A stretch of DNA of 9,736 bases from Candidatus Accumulibacter vicinus (lineage in GTDB: Bacteria; Pseudomonadota; Gammaproteobacteria; Burkholderiales; Rhodocyclaceae), in assembly GCA_002425405.1 (NCBI GenBank), contig DIME01000046.1, positions 1 through 9,736 of the forward strand. Reading direction: 5' to 3'. Positions 7,460-9,736 of the stretch are shown here, piece after piece; the first letter of the stretch is position 1; the number at the start of each line of letters is the position of its first letter. The notes beneath the pieces were generated by a model, which saw nothing but the letters and a program-made list of their open reading frames with translations, made no database searches and had not been told where the DNA came from. The translations under genes and the position numbers were made by a program.

Positions 7460-7489
7460 CAGCGGGTTGCCGCTGTCGGCCTGTGGCCG
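7460..7489. other. Two adjacent small hairpins between convergent genes
   Basis: In the 138-base gap between the glucan synthase stop (7361) and the convergent cytochrome stop (7500) there are two perfect stems side by side: CAGCGG/CCGCTG (7460-7465 with 7470-7475, loop GTTG) and CGGCC/GGCCG (7477-7481 with 7485-7489, loop TGT). Neither has a T-run on either strand, so they are not standard intrinsic terminators. They could stall polymerase or protect 3' ends from either side, or may be chance in GC-rich DNA. The rest of the gap shows nothing else. Confidence 0.25.
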
Positions 7490-7499
7490 GCTCAGGCAC

Positions 7500-7799
7500 T
7501 CACTCCGGCGGCAGGCTGCGGTAGTAAACGGCCTGCAGGTAGCGTGCCACTTCGTCGATGTCTTCCCGGTTCCAGCGCAGGGACATGATTTCCCCCCAGC
7601 GCCGGACTTCCGAACGCAGACCTTGCCAGTCGCTCACCCGTTTCCTGTCTCGCCAATGCACCTGTTCGTTGTGGCAGGCGATGCAATGCGTCGAGTACAA
7701 CAACTCGCCGCGACTGGCTGTCGGCAATGGCGGCGCCTCGGCGCCGGCAAGCGCTGCCCAACAGGACAACAAGACAATCACTGGAATTCGGCGCAGCAT
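7500..7799 (-). CDS. Small periplasmic monohaem cytochrome c, 99 aa
   Basis: A secreted electron carrier or a small subunit of a periplasmic redox enzyme. The N-terminus is a Sec signal peptide (RR at 3-4, a hydrophobic core IPVIVLLSCWAAL, likely cleavage after AGA at about residue 20). One haem-c site, CIACH, lies at 39-43: Cys39 and Cys42 for attachment and His43 as proximal ligand. Met72 in GEIMSLRW is the only good Met candidate for the distal ligand. The C-terminal DIDEVARYL resembles the last helix of class I cytochromes c, whose C-terminus packs on the N-terminal helix. A mature chain of about 79 residues is short but in range for class I. The ATG at 7799 has GGAG about nine bases upstream. 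The frame extends 56 codons further 5', but that sequence is AT-rich intergenic DNA and would bury the signal peptide. It is transcribed away from the PEP-CTERM gene, across a 220-base gap. The partner is unknown. Confidence 0.85.
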   Translation of the reverse strand: MLRRIPVIVLLSCWAALAGAEAPPLPTASRGELLYSTHCIACHNEQVHWRDRKRVSDWQGLRSEVRRWGEIMSLRWNREDIDEVARYLQAVYYRSLPPE

Positions 7800-7902
7800 G
7801 GTTTTCTCCAAGAGTGGCCGGTTGATTCCTTGCCGGGTCCTGCGCTGTTTCGATCGGCGCCATCCGACATGCCAATCGCTGAAGTGAAAAAAGTGTCGAA
7901 AA

Positions 7903-7958
7903 ATTTTACATTCGAATTCAACCAAATTTGCAACAAATTGAAATGATTGATCTATTTT
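7903..7958. promoter_or_regulatory. Possible bidirectional promoter for the cytochrome (-) and PEP-CTERM (+) genes
   Basis: The gap between the two divergent genes holds the most AT-rich DNA of the window (about 7885-8000). The self-complementary hexamer TTGCAA (7928-7933) can serve as a -35 element on both strands. On the plus strand it is followed after 19 bases by TATTTT (7953-7958), and on the minus strand after 19 bases by TAAAAT (7908-7903). CAAATTTG, itself a palindrome, overlaps it (7923-7930). Spacing of 19 is longer than the sigma-70 optimum of 17, so this is a candidate only. No sigma-54 TGGC/TTGC pair is visible here, although sigma-54 control is reported for some PEP-CTERM genes. 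Confidence 0.35.
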
Positions 7959-8019
7959 AACGGGCATGAATCGTGCTTCTATTTTCGCACCGTTAAATCA
8001 ATGGAAAGAGGAGGAAATT

Positions 8020-8571
8020 ATGAAGATCAGATCAATCATTACCGCGGCGATCATCGGCCTTGGCGTTTCGGCAGCGCTGACCCCCGCGCAAGCCACCCCG
8101 GTCAACAGCGACCAGTGGTATACCTTCGGTTTTAGTGGTGGGAACGGCACCGCCTTGCTGCCTGGCAACGGCAGTTTTACGCTTGGCCAGCGTAGCGTTT
8201 ATGCTCCGAATACCCCGTGGGAGTTCAACTGCAATGCGCACCACTGCAAGTTCATCATTACCGATGGCTTCCAGGCCGGCGACGAGTTCACGATTTCCGA
8301 TTTTGGCGTATCCATCGGGGCGACTTCGCCCGCAGCGAACAATTCAGGGATCAATTGCGGCAACGATGAGGTGGCGTGCCTCATGAGTACGGATTTCAGT
8401 GATCGCACCTATATCCTGGCGAACGGTCCCCACTCGCTCACCGGAATCGTCAGCGATTCTCCATACGGTGGCGGAGCAGGCTTCTTCATCATCCGCGTGC
8501 CCGAACCCGCGAGCCTCGCGCTGATGGGTATCGGCTTGCTGGGTCTCGCGCTGCGTCGCCGCAAGAACTGA
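8020..8571 (+). CDS. PEP-CTERM sorting-domain secreted protein, 183 aa
   Basis: A small exported protein processed by the exosortase system. It has a Sec signal peptide (KIR, hydrophobic IITAAIIGLGVSAAL, cleavage probably after PAQA at residue 25). The body (about 26-158) starts with a WYTFGFSGG segment and contains LGQRSVYAPNTPWEF and ITDGFQAGDEFTISDFG, a soluble beta-rich pattern without any enzyme motif I know. Four cysteines occur as two close pairs (71/76 in NCNAHHC and 113/120), likely disulfides outside the cell. The tail is VPEP (160-163), a hydrophobic segment and RRRKN at the end. Family members are linked to extracellular polysaccharide and floc formation; a structural role here is inference. 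The ATG at 8020 is fixed by AGAGGAGG (8007-8014) five bases upstream, the strongest ribosome binding site in the window, which suggests high expression. An in-frame ATG at 7966 would spoil the signal peptide. It appears monocistronic, with a terminator at 8596. Confidence 0.9.
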   Translation: MKIRSIITAAIIGLGVSAALTPAQATPVNSDQWYTFGFSGGNGTALLPGNGSFTLGQRSVYAPNTPWEFNCNAHHCKFIITDGFQAGDEFTISDFGVSIGATSPAANNSGINCGNDEVACLMSTDFSDRTYILANGPHSLTGIVSDSPYGGGAGFFIIRVPEPASLALMGIGLLGLALRRRKN

Positions 8572-8595
8572 GTCGATTCTGCTCGACATCGGAGG

Positions 8596-8623
8596 AACGG
8601 CTGCTGCGGCAGCCGTTTTCTTT
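8596..8623 (+). terminator. Intrinsic terminator of the PEP-CTERM gene
   Basis: AACGGCTGC (8596-8604) and GCAGCCGTT (8609-8617) form a perfect 9-bp stem around the loop TGCG. TTTTCTTT (8616-8623) overlaps and follows the 3' arm. It starts 25 bases after the PEP-CTERM stop and closes that unit. Confidence 0.9.
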
Positions 8624-8635
8624 GATGCAGGTCAA
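8622..8635. promoter_or_regulatory. FNR/ANR-type oxygen-regulator box
   Basis: TTGATGCAGGTCAA matches the FNR/CRP-family consensus TTGATNNNNATCAA at nine of ten defined positions; the one difference, G for A in the second half, is common in ANR/DNR-type sites. It lies in the non-coding gap just after the terminator T-run and 325 bases before the acyl-CoA synthetase start. No good -10 element sits 30-35 bases downstream, where a class II activator site would require it, so function is uncertain. Confidence 0.45.
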
Positions 8636-8698
8636 TGTGAAATTCGCGTTGGCGACGCACCTCTTCCCTCGGCGGCATGCGCAGGGTGACTGACCTGC
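8627..8698. repeat. Spaced 8-bp inverted repeat GCAGGTCA / TGACCTGC
   Basis: GCAGGTCA (8627-8634) and its exact reverse complement TGACCTGC (8691-8698) are 56 bases apart in non-coding DNA. The left copy is part of the FNR-type box. This could mark paired operator half sites, or be chance. Confidence 0.3.
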
Positions 8699-8740
8699 CA
8701 GAGCAGTGCCCGGCGCGCCCCTGTCTTCCTGCAAGTCCCT

Positions 8741-8746
8741 TACAAT
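8741..8746 (+). promoter_or_regulatory. Possible -10 element upstream of the acyl-CoA synthetase gene
   Basis: TACAAT differs from the sigma-70 -10 consensus at one base and lies in a local AT-rich patch (TTACAATATTG) inside GC-rich DNA. No convincing -35 is found 16-18 bases upstream, so an activator would be needed. Transcription from here gives a leader of about 210 bases. Confidence 0.35.
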
Positions 8747-8960
8747 ATTGAACTGCAACAGCGAGCAGGAATTGACCGGGAAACGGAAAGCGGAGATCGG
8801 CGGGCGGTGACGCATCCGCCGCGCCCGTCAGGAAAAGCCGTTCCGGCCCAGAACCTGCAACCCAATGGGGAGAAAGCCGGTGGCCAGACCCGTCGTCTTG
8901 CCGTGCGTTTCTGCGCCGATCGGCTGTTTTGGAGCTTTCATCAACAAGAGAGGAACCAAC

Positions 8961-9736
8961 ATGTCTTATTCGGCCTTCGTGCAGGCGCGCGATTTTCTTC
9001 TGACTCACCGCACCGACTACGAAACGGCGTACCGGGATTTTCAATGGCCGCAGCTTTCTGAATTCAACTGGGCGCTGGATTATTTCGATGTGATGGCTGC
9101 AGGCAACGACCGTCCGGCGTTGTGGGTGGTCAACGAAGACGGCACGGAACAGAAGATGTCGTTCTCCGAAATGTCGAAGCGTTCGAACCAGGTCGCCAAC
9201 TGGCTGCGTGCGCAGGGCGTCCGGCGTGGCGATCGCATCCTGATGATGCTCGGCAACGAGGTCTCGCTGTGGGATACGATGCTGGCGTCGATCAAGCTCG
9301 GCGCGGTGTTGTCGCCGGCCACCACGCTGCTCGCCCCCGATGACCTGCGCGACCGCCTCGACCGCGGCCAGGTGCGGCATGTGGTGATCGGCCATACGCA
9401 CGCCGACAAGTTCAGCGGCCTGCCCGGCAACTACACGCGCATCACCGTCGGTGGCGCAGTTCCCGGCTGGCAGCAACTCGAACAGGCTTACCAGGGGTCG
9501 AACGAGTTCGTGCCCGACGGTCCGACCCTGGCAACCGACCCGCAATTGCTCTATTTCACCTCCGGCACGACCTCGAAACCCAAGCTGGTGTTGCACAGCC
9601 AGCAGAGCTATCCGGTCGGGCATCTGTCGACCATGTACTGGCTCGGACTGCAGCCCGGTGACGTGCATTGGAACATCAGTTCGGCGGGCTGGGCGAAGCA
9701 CGCCTGGAGCTGCTTTTTCGCGCCCTGGAACGCCGG
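8961..9736 (+). CDS. Acyl-CoA synthetase, AMP-forming, ACSM-like (N-terminal 258 codons; cut by the window edge)
   Basis: Activates a carboxylic acid to its acyl-CoA by way of an acyl-AMP (ANL superfamily, cytoplasm). The N-terminal part FNWALDYFDV, followed by an ALWVV...MSFSEMS segment, is typical of the acetyl/medium-chain acyl-CoA synthetase branch. The P-loop-like A3 motif, YFTSGTTSKPK, lies at residues 198-208. SSAGWAKHAW further on is characteristic of medium-chain (ACSM) enzymes and related short/medium fatty-acid or aromatic-acid CoA ligases. The adenylate-binding and C-terminal swing domains lie outside the window, so the substrate cannot be judged. The frame has no stop from the ATG at 8961 to the edge. 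GAGAGG (8949-8954) six bases upstream is a fair ribosome binding site. It stands alone after the PEP-CTERM terminator. The nearby FNR-type box may hint at control by oxygen; this is inference. Confidence 0.9.
   Translation, partial: MSYSAFVQARDFLLTHRTDYETAYRDFQWPQLSEFNWALDYFDVMAAGNDRPALWVVNEDGTEQKMSFSEMSKRSNQVANWLRAQGVRRGDRILMMLGNEVSLWDTMLASIKLGAVLSPATTLLAPDDLRDRLDRGQVRHVVIGHTHADKFSGLPGNYTRITVGGAVPGWQQLEQAYQGSNEFVPDGPTLATDPQLLYFTSGTTSKPKLVLHSQQSYPVGHLSTMYWLGLQPGDVHWNISSAGWAKHAWSCFFAPWNA

Larger units (their letters stand above)
8624..8960. other. Non-coding gap upstream of the acyl-CoA synthetase gene
   Basis: No gene with a plausible start and codon pattern was found on either strand. The gap holds the FNR-type box, the spaced inverted repeat and the TACAAT element listed separately. 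From 8760 to 8945 I see purine-rich, GC-rich sequence without a clear hairpin, riboswitch or further promoter. It would be a long 5' leader if transcription begins near 8753. Confidence 0.5.

Noticed and set aside
4587..7499. A 970-codon open frame on the minus strand opposite the glucan synthase
   Set aside because: Its translation is Q/R/G/H-rich without domains or plausible membrane segments, and the opposite strand encodes a full GH17-GT2 protein. Long antisense frames are expected in high-GC coding DNA.
7949..7960. A second FNR-like half site (TTGATCTATTTTAA) upstream of the PEP-CTERM gene
   Set aside because: The second half site has two mismatches of five, and the sequence is better explained by the AT-rich promoter region.
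8409..9701. A 430-codon minus-strand open frame opposite the acyl-CoA synthetase and the PEP-CTERM 3' end
   Set aside because: It runs across a clear intrinsic terminator and two well-supported plus-strand genes, and has no recognisable motif.

Overview
The window looks like a chromosomal piece of a high-GC, Gram-negative betaproteobacterium, probably Rhodocyclales/Accumulibacter-like. The reasons are strongly G/C-biased third codon positions in the genes, a PEP-CTERM (exosortase-sorted) secreted protein plus a fragment of a second one, a small periplasmic c-type cytochrome, and beta-glucan synthase genes of the NdvB/NdvC type. The genus is an inference and not proven here.

Layout. (a) 1-251: the first 16 codons of an unidentified minus-strand gene, running off the left edge, lie head to head with the sorting tail of a PEP-CTERM protein that has no signal peptide or body; it is probably the remnant of a disrupted gene. 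(b) 252-554: non-coding, with a good intrinsic terminator at 333-368. (c) 555-2923: two plus-strand genes joined by an ATGA overlap, a class I SAM methyltransferase and a polytopic membrane protein of the alkaline-phosphatase/sulfatase (LtaS/OpgB-like) superfamily. (d) 2878-4590, minus strand: a membrane-anchored GH17-like protein, whose 3' end overlaps the preceding gene tail to tail. (e) 4626-7361, plus strand: a GH17-GT2 fusion glucan synthase, starting only 35 bp from the start of (d). (f) 7500-7799, minus strand: a 99-residue monohaem cytochrome c. (g) 8020-8571: an intact PEP-CTERM protein with a very strong ribosome binding site and a textbook terminator. (h) 8624-8960: non-coding, with an FNR/ANR-type box and a possible -10 element. 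(i) 8961 to the right edge: the N-terminal 258 codons of an acyl-CoA synthetase (ACSM-like, ANL superfamily).

How they fit together. Genes (c) to (e) look like one functional unit, although it is split over two strands. A GT2 enzyme would polymerise and export a beta-glucan, two paralogous periplasmic GH17 domains would cut, cyclise or branch it (as proposed for rhizobial NdvB/NdvC beta-1,3/1,6-glucans), and the alkaline-phosphatase-superfamily membrane protein would add a phospholipid-derived substituent, with the methyltransferase modifying a substituent or its donor. That model is inference from families and adjacency. Genes (f), (g) and (i) appear to be independent transcription units. 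I found no RNA gene, CRISPR array, complete insertion sequence or phage gene.
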